Source: Cyanoderma ruficeps
Lineage: Eukaryota; Chordata; Aves; Passeriformes; Timaliidae
Direction of reading: 5' to 3'
NCBI GenBank assembly: GCA_008694505.1
Contig: VZDJ01000052.1
Coordinates: 5,025,722 to 5,089,721, forward strand
DNA: 64,000 nucleotides
Numbering within the stretch: position 1 is the first letter of the stretch; each line of letters starts with the position of its first letter. The position numbers were made by a program, and so were the translations under genes. The notes below the pieces were generated by a model. That model saw nothing but the letters and a program-made list of their open reading frames with translations. It had not been told where the DNA came from and did no database searches. Shown one piece after another: positions 13,441-27,218 of this stretch.

Positions 13441-16322
13441 CTTTAATTGCATTCATCATACATGGCAGGGGATTGGCTAGGATGGCCTCTGAGGATTAAA
13501 ACTGTTTATCTGAGTGTGAAGGAATCATTTGGTGATCTGCCAGAGCACTCTTGTTGTGAGGGGAGGTTTTGCTGTCAAGCTGAAGAGCCACTGAGATAAA
13601 GAGGCTTTCTGAGCAGTTACCTTGTGTGCACAAAGGCATCAGCTTAGGACACCTGCATCTCTAAACCCTTGGCTTACCCAGTCTGCACCAGACCCTGGTG
13701 CTTACACATGAAACATCTGTATTCCAGTCCCCGGGGCCGTGTTAACATTCTTCCTTATCATATTACAAATACGTGGCCAGAGCTGGTTTTGGACTTTATT
13801 TCCGTGGTTTTTCTTCCTCAGCTGATAAAGGCAGGTCTCATCCAGTGCTCAGGAACTGGTAACTCTTGCTGGTTAAACAGGAGCCCCATGCGCAGATGAT
13901 GCCACATCCATCATCTTCTGGAACTTCATGAGTTACCCAAAAGTGTAACTTCAGTTGAGACAAACTGATCATGCATTCAGAAAAGACCACAAAAAATGCA
14001 TTCTTTAGAAAAAAAAAGTTAAATGCCTTTTTAATGGAGGAAAACAGCATTTTGTATTAAAGAGTTTTATAAACTTAATAAATGCGAACTTCTTTTATTG
14101 AATCCTGCTGACAGACAAGTAACTTAAATCTTTCTATGCAGAAACCCTATTCATAGGAAGGCTCTGCAACAGTGAGAAGTCAGGCTCTTGCATCGCCAGC
14201 AGAGCCTCACTGGAAAAATATTATTTCATTTATGAATTTATACTGCGTCTCTGATGCACCGTGTAAAATTAACTTTTATCTCTAGACAAGATCTAAAACG
14301 TTTCCAGCAGTTCACTTGAAAGGATGGGGAGAAAGAACTGTGTGTTAACTAAGAAGATGACATCTTGCCTGAGGCGGTCTGCTTTTCTCCTGGCTCTAGG
14401 AGGAATTCCCTGTCTCCTAAAGGTCTGGTTCTTTGTAAGTGTTTTGTTTTCTTTCTTTCTCTTTAAAAAATATGTAGCTGTGGTCTCCTCAGATATTTTA
14501 TGAGTCCCAGTTGCCAAAACAAAACAAAAAAAAGAATAAAAATAACCCCTATTCCTGGATAAGGTGAATCACCTGTTAGCCTGCCTCATCTCTGGCTTAA
14601 GTGCAGCGTTTGATCCGTGTGGCTCTGGGGAGTGTCCTGATCCTGAAACAACTGCAATCCATAAGAACAAATTGATCTGGCTTTAAAACATGGGAGGTGA
14701 TGTGTCTCACAAGTGCTTCTCGTTGGGAAAGCGATAATCCAATACTGTTTCAGCAGCACTGCAGAGGCTGAGCTGCCCTGTGTCCCACAGAAGGGATCCC
14801 ACACCTGTGTGCCCCGAACAAAGGGATGTGGTGCTCCCAGCTCCCTGTACCACAGGGCTCAGCTTTACAGGGGTATTTATGGACAGTGAAATACCATCTG
14901 CTTTATGAACTTGGAGAACAGTGGATGGCAAAAAATCCTCGGCTGTTAGCAACGTAGTTTTCCATGGAAAAAGTGAACAAGTTTCAAGTGCAGTGTGGGT
15001 TCCCTGTTTAAAAGGCCGTCCCAAGGCCCTGGATTTCCGAGTGTGCCTCTAATCACAACCCTGATGCTGCTTTGAAAGATCATCATGGGAATGTCCACAA
15101 ATAACCATTTCTGCCTAAATTAAAATATAAATGGACTCGTAGTAAACGCTGTCATCAACTTCAATGCTCAAAGTGCTACTGAGCTTTAATGTGTTTTCTG
15201 TCCACTTAGGCAGGAATTCTGCTCTGATTCATTCTCAGGTGTAATACTTGGCCTCCACATCTGTTTTGGAAGTCCTCATGTAGAAACTGATCCTGAGCTC
15301 CTAAAAGTCTTAGGATATCTGATATCTATCTTATTTTACTGATTTTTAATGTCAGTGATTGTGGGGTAAAATTAGTTTCCTTTTATGCCACAGAAAAAGT
15401 TCTTGACTAGGAGCCCTGTGCTGTTTTTCTTGAGTTTGTCTTCCATGAGGACTTTCCATGTCCATTAGGTGAGCCTAAGGTTGTAAGAGTGTGGGAATAG
15501 GTCCCTGTTTCAAATCTTGATGCCTCCAAGGGTTAAATAAGTGGAATAAATGAATGAGGCAGGTCAGCAGAGATGGGCACAACCACGATCACAAATTGTA
15601 CATGTCACTTGTGTGTGGAAAGAGTAAAAATGTTTGGTGATGATGTGGTAAGAGCTGGAAACGTGTAGGAAGATGGAGACGTGTAAGGGAAAAATGGGAA
15701 TCAGGAGTATCTATACTTTTTCTCCCTTGTTCTTCTGTAGTCCTTAAATCTGGCACTTGAAAGGTCTCTCTCCTTCCTCAGGTGGTGTCTGGCTGTGTAT
15801 TTGTGTAATAGGTTTATGTAGCTTTGTTTAAAATAGGGTCTTATTGTTGGTATAATCATTAGAGAAGCCAAAATTTTACAGATCTCCAGAGATTTCGTTG
15901 AAATTGGGAACAGACATATTTTTTTAAATTTTATTTTTAATCCCAAATCAGAGGAATTCCAGCTTCTGGGGTTACAAAAAGCATCATTTGTAATTCCTGT
16001 GCAAAATATGCCAAAACAATACACTGGAAGCAAAATTATTTTACTTAGTCACAGTCTTAGTGTCATGAGTTAGATTTTAGAGAAGGTGGTAGCAGAAATG
16101 TTGGCATACCTTAAGTCAATTTTAAGCACCAAAGGATGAAAAATATTCCTGGCCTTGGGGAACCTTCCTGTTCCAGTGTTGCTGTTCAGCATGGTGTGAG
16201 CTATTCTCCCTGTGAGAAAGGCTTCCCATTCAGAGCAGGAATAAGAATGCATGAAATGAAGTGAAAATAATTACTTCCATCACCTCATAAGATTTTATAG
16301 TAATAGGTATAAACACTTGTCC
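13441..16322. other. Non-coding DNA without recognised gene
   Basis: Single-copy AT-leaning sequence. I see no repeat, RNA gene or plausible exon. Confidence 0.6.
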
Positions 16323-16570
16323 ATCACAGAGGTGTTGCTTTTAATTTTGAAGAGTGTGCTGCAGATACTAAACCGTGTGTTCCTTTTGGGGTGAAATGGG
16401 ACTATCACAGGGATGTTGCTTTTCACGTTGAAAAGTGTGCTGGAGATAACTAAACCATGTGTTCCTTTTGGGTTAAATGGGACTATCTCAGAGATGTTGC
16501 CTTTCATGTTGAAAAGAGTGCTGCAGATATTAAACCACGTGTTCCTTTTGGGTGAAAAGGGGCTATCTCC
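16323..16570. repeat. 81-bp minisatellite, three copies
   Basis: Three head-to-tail copies are visible: 16323-16403 (81 bp), 16404-16484 (81 bp) and 16485-16564 (80 bp), then the first six bases of a fourth. Each opens with ATC[A/T]CAG and ends with a TTCCTTTTGGG-then-GGACT/GGCT segment. Copies differ by scattered substitutions plus single-base indels, including AGATACTA versus AGATAACTA and GGGG versus GGG. The period is a multiple of three, so the minus strand reads through as a 111-codon open frame with a visible 27-residue repeat. The indels shift the local frame in the middle copy, which argues against selection on a protein. No flanking mobile-element signature was recognised. Confidence 0.93.
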
Positions 16571-19500
16571 ATTTTTGAACCACTGCTTTGAAGGAGACTG
16601 TTTTCCTTGAAAGCTTTGTTGATCTTGCAAGACTAAGATGTTTCAGCATGTCCCTTTCTGCTGGAATCCTTTGGTGCATGAGGTGATGAATCCAACTTGG
16701 GAACCTCTGTCTTGGCATTTAAGTGAGTCCTGGACGTTTTCCAAGCACCTCCAGAGCCCATCCTTCCTTAGGTTACCTATACCTTAGGATCTCAGAGGAA
16801 GTTGTGTTAGCTGTATGTCTGTGAACCAAAAAGCCATTAACTGCAAGGGTCACAGTGTTAATGGAAGGAATAGTCTCCACTTGCCATTATCTTGGAAACG
16901 TTCTGTGGGAAACAGGGAAACATAACACTCGCTCCCTTTTTTCCGTAGGTGGTTTCTAAATAGGTGACCTCAGTGTTCTGTGACTAAATAGAGAGATTAG
17001 ATGCAAATACAGCAGCCAACAAAACTGAACTTGCTCAAACTGCTGGTGGAGAGCCGTGCTCCATTATATGGCCACTTTGGTAGCATCAGGTCAAATTCCT
17101 CTTGGATGAGTAAAGGTCACAGAGATTGTGTTGCTTAATTGCCCAACTTTCTCTTTGTACTCTCTGTTCTTATCTTTCTTGGGCTCCAGGAGACGAGCAC
17201 TCACTCTCTCTGGGACTTGGCTGTATGGAAGGTACAACATGGAGGCAAGATAAAAGGAAAATTTCAGATTATCATGGCACTGATATACTGACCAACTAAA
17301 TAGAGTGTTTAAAAATGCCCAGAAAATAGTGGAAAGCATTAAAAATAAAACATGTAGCTTTCTTGAAGATACACACGTTTCCTTAAACAGAACATGAGTA
17401 TATTCTTTGGGTAATTTTTATTCAGGATTGTTGTCAAGCTGCTTCATGTATCATAAACTCTTTTATTAAATATTAATGCTTCTTATGACCTCAGTTTTGA
17501 CTTTTGGATAGTCTTCTGGAAATGTAGAAAGAAATATAAAACATAAAAGTAGTTCATGATACATGGTATGAAAAAGTTACTCCCTGACAGAGAAGTAAGG
17601 TGACATTATATCAGAAAATTGGAGAGGATCCTACACAAGAAAGTTTAGATTTTCTCTTTTTGACATCCAGGTTGCATTTGGTATCTGTCTAGATATCCCC
17701 TACACATGTAACAATTAACAGAGGTGCCAAAAGCCAAAAAGGATAAGAGGAGAGTCCAGACTAAAATTTTAAAGACATTATATGCTGATGTATTTGTTTT
17801 TTTTCTTAAATCTCTTCTTACATTTTAGGCTTGGGTACTTCTTAAATTGGATTGGATTTAGGACAAGTCAATGTGAACTGAATTATTAGCCTTATGTGAT
17901 AGATTCAGTGTGGATGTGAAAAGTTTAATTGATGCTTGAAGTTTAAGTTTCTTGGTCCAAAGTAGCACTTTTAATACATTTTTTTTAATAATGTGCTAAA
18001 GATCAAGACAGTCTTGATAGTCTCTGTTCAGCTTCCTGCATTTGTCTCCATATTACTTTAAAACTGTCTTAGAACTGGGGTAAATTAACTGATTGTGACT
18101 TCAGATTAGAATGCATATGCAAAAGCAGATGATAAAGCATTAATTAAAACTACACATATGTATATGTAGGGAGTTTATCTAAAGCATAGTTCCAAGAGGA
18201 TTCTAAAAGAGTAACATGTCCTTTGGGGTTTTTTTGAGCCTAAACTGGGTCAGAGTCATCACCGATGACGTTGTTCCCAAACCTGTATTCAGAGCTGAAT
18301 GAGGCACAAGCGTGCTTTTTGATAATCCTGGTTAAAAATACCTTTTGTGCATGCTCATAAGGGTCCTTGGGGCACCAGGAGGCTGATGGAGAGGCAATAA
18401 ACCCAAGGCCAGATTATACCCAAGGCACTGTGAGGTCTGGCCAGCTTTGCAGATGTGCTGGCAATCCCAGGATGATGTGGATCTGAAGTTAGGGTGAAGC
18501 TGTTGACAGCACCACTTAGTGCTGTTGCTTGATTGCACTGATGCACGAGAGATCCAGGTTTTGATCAAACAAAGAGGAGAAGAACTGCTCTCGTGTTTAA
18601 TGTTATCCGAGATGGCTCTATCCATTTCACCTTTGGCTCCAGTTATTTTGGGTCCTACAGTAATTCGCTTTTCTATTTATTTTTTCCTCTTCATTCCAGT
18701 AAGATGCATTAGTGATCAGAGCCACCCTGCTGTGGAAAATATCTGGCCAAATTCTGCTATTGTCTTTGTCAGCTGTCAGGTTTTTTTTTCCTAGTTTCTT
18801 TCCAAATTGCACTATTTCTTTTCCCTTTCCATATATTAAGCACTCCAGTTGTTAAAATTGCAAGTGTCTTGACCATTTTATTCCTGCACTGGGAACGTGC
18901 TGCTTAAGGGACGTGCCACACGTTAGGCTAAGACCAGAAGACACTTTGGGGAAAAGCATTAGACCGTTCTCAATTACAATTAAGACAGAAGACTGAAATT
19001 GCAAACTGAAACCGTTGCTGAAAACCTTGCCTTCAGTTTGACCCCCATCATATGGTTTCTTATTTCATTGCACTAAACCAAAATTTGTCACGAGTCCAGT
19101 TAAACAATTTTGCATATTTAAAAGCCCCTGCAAATTCTTACAACAGCTTTCTTGTTTTCTTTGCTGCTGTTTTTGATTTGTTGTCCTATAGCTGAATGTT
19201 AGTCCTTTTAGTATTTTGATTCATAATTTTTTTTTAACAGAAAGCTGCATTACAGCTTGGGAATAAAATCACGTAGCTTCACCCAACTTTAATTGTAGAA
19301 GGGAAAACAGACTTGAGGTGTTTGTGCCACATTCATATCTGTGAGTTCTCTCTTGCTGTGCATGCCCAATAGGAATTACATAAACTTAACCAGCAAAATT
19401 GTTTTCTGTCTTCTCAGGTGAATAAATACTGTTCATTAAGATAAATGATTAACTCGCTGTTATTCATTGCAAGGGAAGAAGAATTAATTTAATGTTTTTT

Positions 19501-22500
19501 ACATTGCTGATTTCATAAATAATATCCATGCCAGTTCATTTTTGACTCTTTACAAGATTTTAAACGTTTTCTCCATTCCTCTGTAAAATATCCTTTCTCA
19601 CTTATTTTGTCTTCTGTGATCCTAAGCCAGCAGACTTTGTCTTCTTTTAAGGCTGGAGGTTAATTTGACAAGGCATTTCTTCGTTCACGTTTCAAAGTCT
19701 TCTATCTGATTTTTCACATTGTGGAAAGACTTTGAACTTCTCTTGGAATGTCAGATCTCTAAAAAGACTTCAGGGAACCCATATTTTTTTTGCTCTACTT
19801 CAGGGGTCGGGGCAATAAATGATTTTTAGGCCTTTCTCTGAAGGCTGCCCAGCTAATTCCACCCACTTCAATCACAGTGGCCACGAGTCTCCACTGGCTT
19901 CCCTTCCACGGAAAGGGGGTGACCTTTTTGACTGATGTGTAAATGAAAGAACAACGCGCACAAAGTCTGTCAAAAGTGTTTGTGTCCAGCCACCAGAGAG
20001 CCTTTCCTGGGCTGATCAGAGGGAGAAGTGGGGAGTGTAAAGCCACTGCTGAGGCAGCTGCTGGGAATTCCAGTCGGTGAGGTGTAGTCTTGGTTCCATA
20101 CCTGAGTGTTGTAGTTTTCTGAAATTCTTTTTTTAGGGAATTTTCTGTGAACAAGAGAAATGTTTTTGTAACTGTAACTTTGTTCTTCATTCCTTTTCCT
20201 AGGAGGGACTTCTTCTTGATGTCCCTCTGCTCTGACCAATGTGGTTGAAGAGGTTTGCCTTTGTTTCACCCATCAAATTGGTCTGTGTAAAAGAGTATAA
20301 AAGGGAGACACATCCCAAAAACAAAGGAGTCATTTTCAGCCTTCTGAATCTCGGAGTCTGTGTCGCTGTGGTGTAAAACAGCGTCAGTGAGGTGGATCAG
20401 TGTGTGCTGGGCTTTCATAGCCCCATCACAAATATTTTGTAGGTGCTGTATTTTGTAGTTGTGAAAGCATGTGACAGGATAACTACTAATAGTGATGTAC
20501 TTCTCTAATCTGTGTTTTGTGACATGGATCTTCCATCTTGTCTCCAAAATGGATTTTTTTTTTAATATATTATCTGCTGTGTTTTTTTGCTGTACATCTC
20601 TGAGACCCAATAACCCGGAGAGAATTTAGTTTAAGACAAAAGAGTGACTCCTGCAGCAAGTGGAGCCTTCTCCCATGTAAGCTGTAATTGAGGTTATGGC
20701 ATGGCACACTGCCTTTGGCAGGGTTCTCTTGCTGAGAAACTCAAACCATTCTTTGGAGGCTGCTGCAGTGTAAGCAAAATGAATTAATTATTAGAGACAT
20801 AGGAAGAATTAGAGGAAAAGAAAATGGCTTCTGGAGTGAAATATGACATATTGACTTTGGGAAAGAGAGAGGAGGAGAGTAAACAACTTAGCAAGGAATA
20901 ATCCACTTTCAAGCAGCTAATGACACCTTAGCAGATTTGCAGGAGTTATTCTCTTGGTTGGGTTGGCTCTCTACAGGCTGTCAAATGTTTCTTGGAAAAC
21001 TAATTTTTGTTACCTAAGTCTTTCCATGGATTTAACTGTGATGCTCTGTTAAGGGTCTTGACAGGTATCAAGTCACGAATATTACAGCCTGCGAGTTGGT
21101 TTAAAATATATTTTTGAATTAATGGCAAGAGCTCTCACCTCAGGAAAAGAAAACAAGTGGAAAAGAAAGAAACAAAACATGTGTTTTCATAAAGTTGAGT
21201 AAAATACCTGCCTGATTAAAAAACCTTTTCAAGTTTAATATTTAAAGAACATGGAATATACTCTTGAAGTAAATCCTCACAGGTGTGCCTCTTCATCATC
21301 TGTTAAATCAAGCCTTTCTTCCACAGAGGTACACAGCACTTCAATTTTGTGGTTTTTATTACGATCTGCTTTGAAAGAATGTTTGTTTAAAGTAGTGGAT
21401 GGTCTCTGGGTGAATTTAGGTCCATACAGCAAAATAACCAACCTATGCTTGGATTTTTGTGCATCTGCTCATGTAACTTTATACCCTGTAGAGATGGCAA
21501 GGAGAAGGGACTTTTTGATGTGTATAATACATAGCAAACTTGCCCTTCCCTCATTTTTGCCTGTCTTGCACTTCATCACTTTGTTGTTTACCTTTTCTCT
21601 TTCTTTTTACAGTTTCATTTTTAGAATTGTTGAGCTCCATTATTTTGAACAGACATCAGTGGAGCCATTATGTTTTACTTTCTGAGGGTCAAGGAATGCC
21701 GTGGGTCTCCCTTCACTGACAAAATCAATTTTTTTTTTTTAATCTTCTTTGAGTTTCCTCACACATTTCCTCTATGTCGTGTTTTTTGAAAACATTCCCC
21801 TTGGGTAGCATGGGAATGCTCTGGGTGTAGCACAGGTGGATCCGATCAGTTCAGTCTCTTTGCTCTGATAAAGGAGAGTAAACCTGGTATTGTTCAATTC
21901 TATTCTGCAGCAGTCCACAGGAACTGATGGTCATAGATGAACCCACTGCCTCTGTGCTTAGGGCTTTAAAATGTGAGAAAGGATTTGCAAACATACAGTT
22001 AGGTCACAGATTTGCCTGGTGCTTTTAGGAGTTCACAGGAGTACCCTTATCTCTTTGTTTTACTTATTAAAGCAATTTTTAAGTAGGAGAAGGGCGCATC
22101 TCTCCAACTGTCATCTATATACAGCTATAGTTTCTACCCTGTGGGAAAATCTAAGTTTGTCAGAAAACAGTAAAGAGTAAATGTTGTTCAACATATCAAA
22201 GATTCTACAGGATAAAACTGCTTGTGGTGGTATGAAATCTGAGTAACTCTGGTAGTTCAATAGTTCAGAACCACGCTGGAGCAGCTGAGAGAAGAGAAAA
22301 AATTTCAAGACTCTTATCCTGAAGTTAAAAGGTGGATGTTAAATTACCACCCATTCCCAACTTCTCTTTCAGGTCGGTATATGAGTTTTGTTGAAAGTCA
22401 GTTGGACCTGTGCATTTGGAAAAGGTACCTCTAACAATTTCTGAGATGGTTTAACGTGGAGACGTTATAAATTCTCGTATTAATCTGTTCAAGTTGGGTT

Positions 22501-25500
22501 CAGATTGAAATTCAGACTGATTGAAGAAGGGAACGCTGATCTCTTAAGTTCTTTCACCATTTTTTTTCTTTTAATATGCTTGATATTTTTATAACAGACT
22601 CCAGCTTGCCTTTCTGTGCGTGGTGCTGACACCCTGAATTGAAAATTATGGCACAGCTCAAGGATGAGATCGATTGAAGTGCTTTTTATTACTGACTGTT
22701 CCCAGGCAAAATGTTTTAAGCAAACTGCGTAATGGAGGGAAATTACATTATATGGCGTGCTGGCCTTAAAGAGATCTTTATATTCTGCCTTCTGATAAAA
22801 CAGGAGTGCATTCAAATGAGTAATTGCAGTGCGTATATAAGGGGGAAAAAAAACATGTTTTGACCAATTAAATGAATGAAACTGAAAATCCACAAAATTG
22901 AGTTGGTTTTTAAGTTGTTTGGTAGAGGACATCCAGTCTGTTGGAAGGCTACTAAAAAGCTCCAACTTTTAAATTCGGAGGAGCCTGAAAAGCTGGCAGG
23001 TACAAGCAAGCAGCTTTCGAGAAGCCCTTTGTGTCAAAGCACCCGTGTCATGGGATTGGAAACAAAGTTTAAAGGTTGGAATCTCCCACAGCCATCTACA
23101 AATCAGACCAGTTTTGAAAAAAGATGTTGCTGGCTGTAGTGGATCAGGCTGAAGATGTGTTTAGGCCAGTGTTATATCAGGCATCCATGAGAACATTCCC
23201 AAATCCCAGATAATTAACCCATTTTCCAGATATTTGTACCAGAGACGTCCTTGGCCAACAGCAGTGTTATTTCCCTTACAATAAAATTACTCAATTTTAG
23301 TTTCCTGAATATTTATTGTTGCTTTTGGGCTCTCGTAATGCTTCACATTTGAGTATTCTGTCACTTTTTTCATTCTTTGATTGCGTGTTTATTAGAGAAC
23401 CTTGTTTCTGTTTGGGGTTTTCTTCAGCCTCCTTGCAGCCTGTTATATGTGACTGTGGTTCTTGCACATGGAGAGCAACTTTCACTCCATCACCTTCTCC
23501 AGGCCACTCAAGTCATTATAATCCTTCACCATAACTTTTTAAAGTAATTATTGTTAGGGTTGACATTTTAAAATATTTAATGTTAGTTAATGAAAGAGAG
23601 TGGGGTTTTTTTGTTTGTTTTGTTTTGGGTTTTTTTTTCTTAATGGTTGCTGTGTGTTGGTTAGGGCTACGTGCTGAGTTCTTGGAGCCCTCTGTGGGGT
23701 TTGAAGGAGGGGAGTTCTGTGTTAAGAGAAGAGGGTGGTGTCCATGTGTTCATATAAACACAGGGAATTACCTGCTTGCTGCAGGGGTGTGTAGAGCTGC
23801 GTTTTCTTTGTTTTGATTTGTCTATTTTTACCACTCCAAGGTAATACCTTTGATCTGTTGCTGTGGTTGGTGTTGCACCCAGGAAGCAGCCAGCTCTCTG
23901 TTCTCCAGGGTGAGCTGTGCTGCTCCGAGGAGAGAGGTGCATCATTTACATCCAAGCACCCTTCTTTTCTTAATGCAGTGCTGCTGTTTGTATGGTCAGA
24001 TAGCTCATGTTTCAAAGGACAGCACGCTGTGGTTCATTTCCATCTGTTTTGCACCGTGCCTGTTTTGCTTTGCATCTGCCTCAGTGTAATTTGCTTTACG
24101 TTTGCCTGGACGTGTTGGTTGTCAGAGAGGCAGGCGTCCCTCTTGATGCAATTACGGCTTATCTTTTGGGATAGCAAACCTGCTGTGGGGCCAGGTAGTT
24201 CTGAGGGCTGGCAGAGATGCACCAAAACCTCCCTTACAGCACAAGCTGTCCTTTCTAGCTGACATTGAATAGCTCACACAAGAACCTGCCTTGATTTGAG
24301 TGCAGTGATAGCAGAGAGGTCAGTGACATGTGTGGGCCTCTTCCTGACCCGACTCTGCTTCCCTCTCCTGCCTGGCGTGTGTTTGGACAGAGTTGATACA
24401 AACCTCACAATCAGCTCAGAATTCCTCTCTGAAGTGTTGAACTTCAGTCACCTGTTGGTGACTCGGTCTGCCTGGGTTTGTGAGAATAGATAACAGGCAA
24501 CTAGACATTAAAAAAAAGAAAAAGAGTGGGTTTTATGAAATCTTGTAACAGCTGATGATGGTTTATGTGAGAAGAGTAGCAGGCGAAATGGGAAAGGGTA
24601 AAAACACACTGAGGAAAGGGAATGCTTGCCTACAATTAATTAAAACAGACCTCAGCCGTTCTCATAGCTGTCTTCCTCATCCCGTGATACTTCTCTGTTC
24701 ATGACAGATTGCCTCTGACAAGGAGATGGTGTGTTGTTTCATAGATAAACTCTTTTTTCAAAATTTAAAGTATGTATTTTTTAAGGATTTCTTGGTTTTG
24801 TTTTGTTGTGGTTGGTTTGATTTTTTTTTCAGGTTTTTTTTTTTTTTAATTTTGGTCATGATGGATAAGGTGCCGTGGCTCTGGTTCACCAAAGCACTTA
24901 AGCATGAGGGGCTGAAGAGCCCTGGTGAGCAAATGGCTGATAAGGGAAGTTCTTTAGCTGGCTGATTAAAAAAAAAAAAAAATCCATTTTTCCTTTTTCT
25001 GGTATCTTATTTTCCTGCCAATTGCCATGGTTTTTACACTAATGTTCCATATAACATTAGGATTAGAAAAATAGCTGTTCAAGCCGGTTTTGCAAGACAA
25101 TTTGGAAGAAATTAGTGCCACCGAGCTGCAGAACCACGCACTTTCCTTCTCGATTTGCTTGTGTTGGACAGTTTGAAAATTGGTCACCGGGCCCTGAGGA
25201 TACCTGCACATATTCACTCTGCTAATTTTGGGACAGGCACGTTGTTAGAGCACAGTTGGGCTTTACCACTTAGGTGGAACAGGCTGTATTCAGCGAGGCT
25301 TCCGAGCCCTGTCCTGCTCGGTGGGGTTGAGGATGTCATGCCTTGGTGACCAAGCTTGAGAGGATCTTCGTTTGCCTTTCACTGTGGATTTATGGCCCTC
25401 GGCCAAATTGAGTTCTCCTGATGCAATCTGTGCATGGGCGTGGAAGCACAGATAGAAGTTCTGGCTTCCCTGTAATGGGATAATGGAAAGTCTGTGGGGA

Positions 25501-25619
25501 ACGGGGCAATAATTTCCCCATTATGAATGGGGCTAAGAAATGAGTTTTCAGTTCCATTAATGTAAGTCTTCTCGATGCCCACTCAATTTACTGTCGGCTG
25601 CGCCTCTGGGTCTGCTCTA
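16571..25619. other. Non-coding DNA without recognised gene
   Basis: Contains only simple A/T runs (for example near 21729, 23607-23640, 24833-24848 and 24967-24980) and the candidate element at 22640-22880. The 158-codon minus frame at 22489-22965 is the longest here and is unrecognised. Confidence 0.6.
22640..22880. promoter_or_regulatory. Candidate conserved regulatory element
   Basis: Complex, non-repetitive AT-rich text with retained CpGs (22671, 22728, 22757, 22832), ATCGAT, and TAAT/ATTA cores (GAGTAATTGCAG near 22818). A TATATAAG word lies at 22834-22841 but has no other promoter features around it. It resembles developmental enhancer sequence in style. It overlaps the longest open frame in the window (minus strand, 158 codons), which looks like chance. 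Confidence 0.25.
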
Positions 25620-25930
25620 AGAAATGCTTCTGCACATGTCTGGACTGATTAAGATTCATATAAAAAGATGCTTTCTATATGAAATGCATTTTGGCACTGT
25701 ATTGACATTGGAATATATTACTCTCTTAGCCTTTAACAGTTGAACAAATTTAAATGAAGTGATGGCTCGTTTTTACAAGGTGATAAAATGAACATAATTG
25801 GGTTAATAACTTAATCTGGGAGCCTGGAATTAGATTACGTGTACCTGTATGCACAAAATTTGATTAGAGAAAATCTGATTTTCCATTCCACTTGCTGCTT
25901 GTGTGACCTTTGGTTATTCCATATCACTGC
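25620..25930. promoter_or_regulatory. Candidate conserved regulatory element
   Basis: AT-rich, high-complexity sequence with multiple ATTA/TAAT cores (ACATAATTGGGTTAATAACTT near 25792-25812) and a TTAGATTACGTGTAC segment, without repeats or simple-sequence decay. This is the texture typical of vertebrate conserved non-coding elements near developmental genes. Inference only. Confidence 0.22.
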
Positions 25931-26439
25931 CTAGAAGGAGCCAGTTTGGACCAGCCACTCCAAATCTGATGGTGTCACCCATTCCAACCCCAACTGCTTT
26001 TTGTCTGTACTGTTTTCTTCCTACAGGACATTTGTTTCCCTTTAATATTGCTAAATAAGCTTCCTGTAGAAATGTCACAAGAAGAAAGGTTTAGGGCTGC
26101 TTTGGCAGGTGACTCTCACAATTATTTCCCAATGGAAACAAATCAAATTGGCTGAGATGAATTTTGGGGATACTGGCAGTGGTTAGTTCGGCTATTTGTG
26201 GGATTTTGGGGGTTTTTTTAAGGGGTTTAATGTCAGTTTGTCATTGCAAAGAGCCCCACAGTGGAGTTGATTGCGGACACTTGGTCAGTCCTTGAGCCAT
26301 CTGCAACTTCTGTCACCAGGACTTTGGGAACAGAGCAAAAACTGCCAGAAGCTACTCCTGGACACTAGAATTACTAACCCTGCTTCCTTGCCTGGCTAGA
26401 AGCTGCAGTAACATCACTCCCTGCTTCAAATAAGTCTGT

Positions 26440-26960
26440 CCATTGACAGAAAATACTAAATGTGATAATAATGCGCAGCTCGTTGAGTCTTGTGTACAGA
26501 CTCATAGGCAATGGTCACTTCAGTGTTTTATCTCACTAATTGTCACTTGACCTGCATGTTACTAGTTGTGTCGGTGTGCTTCCATCACATTCTGCTTTGT
26601 AGCCACCCCTTTTCCCTCCTAAAATATTAAAATACTGCCCTGGAACCACTGGGTTGTATTTGTGACATGTGCTCATGATATGGCATAATAAATGGCTTCT
26701 AATTGATTTATTACCCTTTCAGGTTGGAACACTTATGTACAGCTAATTTAAATGTTGACAGCAGATGAAAAGCTTAAATACCAATTGTCGTTCCAGGAGA
26801 AAAGTTGTTTTAAATTAATCACTTAAAATTCAGATTTAATGTAGTCAAGTTTAGCGATTGAATAGACTACTTAAATAGAGCATCAAATTAATAGATCTGG
26901 AAGTCTCTAATGTTGGAATGAACAAATTAAAGCATCAATGCTCATTATTTCACCTTTTAA
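26440..26960. promoter_or_regulatory. Candidate conserved regulatory element, long
   Basis: About 500 bases without recognised repeats, dense in TAAT/ATTA cores (26693-26713, 26744-26750, 26813-26822, 26885-26892) with scattered retained CpGs (26474, 26571, 26789, 26854). A 7-bp stem TGAGTCT/AGACTCA lies near 26484-26505. The style fits a conserved enhancer block, but no alignment is available. Confidence 0.22.
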
Positions 26961-27169
26961 GGATGAACCAATGTCGAAGCTGAACGAAGGCTGGCAAAAG
27001 TTACTTTTTTTTCTAGGACACGTTCATTAGCCCTTTGTTTTATTATCAGGAGGTGCAGCAGCCCTTCCTCTGCGTGATGGATTCTGTTTTCAGGGCTGTG
27101 TGCCTGGGGTGTGTCAGGGTGGTGTGAATCATCCACGTGCTGGGTGAAGTTGATCCCCACACCTTGATG

Positions 27170-27218
27170 ATGAAGGTTATATGGTAAAGGTTATATGTTG
27201 AAGGTTATAAGGTTATAG
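27170..27218. repeat. Short imperfect tandem repeat of a GGTTATA unit
   Basis: Four GGTTATA motifs occur within about 45 bases, the first three at roughly 14-base spacing in the frame [G/A]AAGGTTATAT. This is simple slippage-type repetition without other features. Confidence 0.85.

Noticed and set aside
16295..16630. 111-codon minus frame with a 27-residue repeated peptide
   Set aside because: The repetition comes from the 81-bp DNA minisatellite, and single-base indels between copies change the local frame, so protein-level selection is unlikely.
22834..22841. TATATAAG as a possible TATA box
   Set aside because: No initiator, CpG-rich context or downstream exon. Such words are common in AT-rich DNA.
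22489..22965. 158-codon open frame on the minus strand, longest in the window
   Set aside because: Composition and sequence show no domain, repeat, signal peptide or known motif. It is more easily explained by chance or by a slow-evolving non-coding element.
27163..27175. TGATGATGA as a C/D-box snoRNA C box
   Set aside because: No terminal stem and no D box at suitable distance. It is part of a short slippage repeat.
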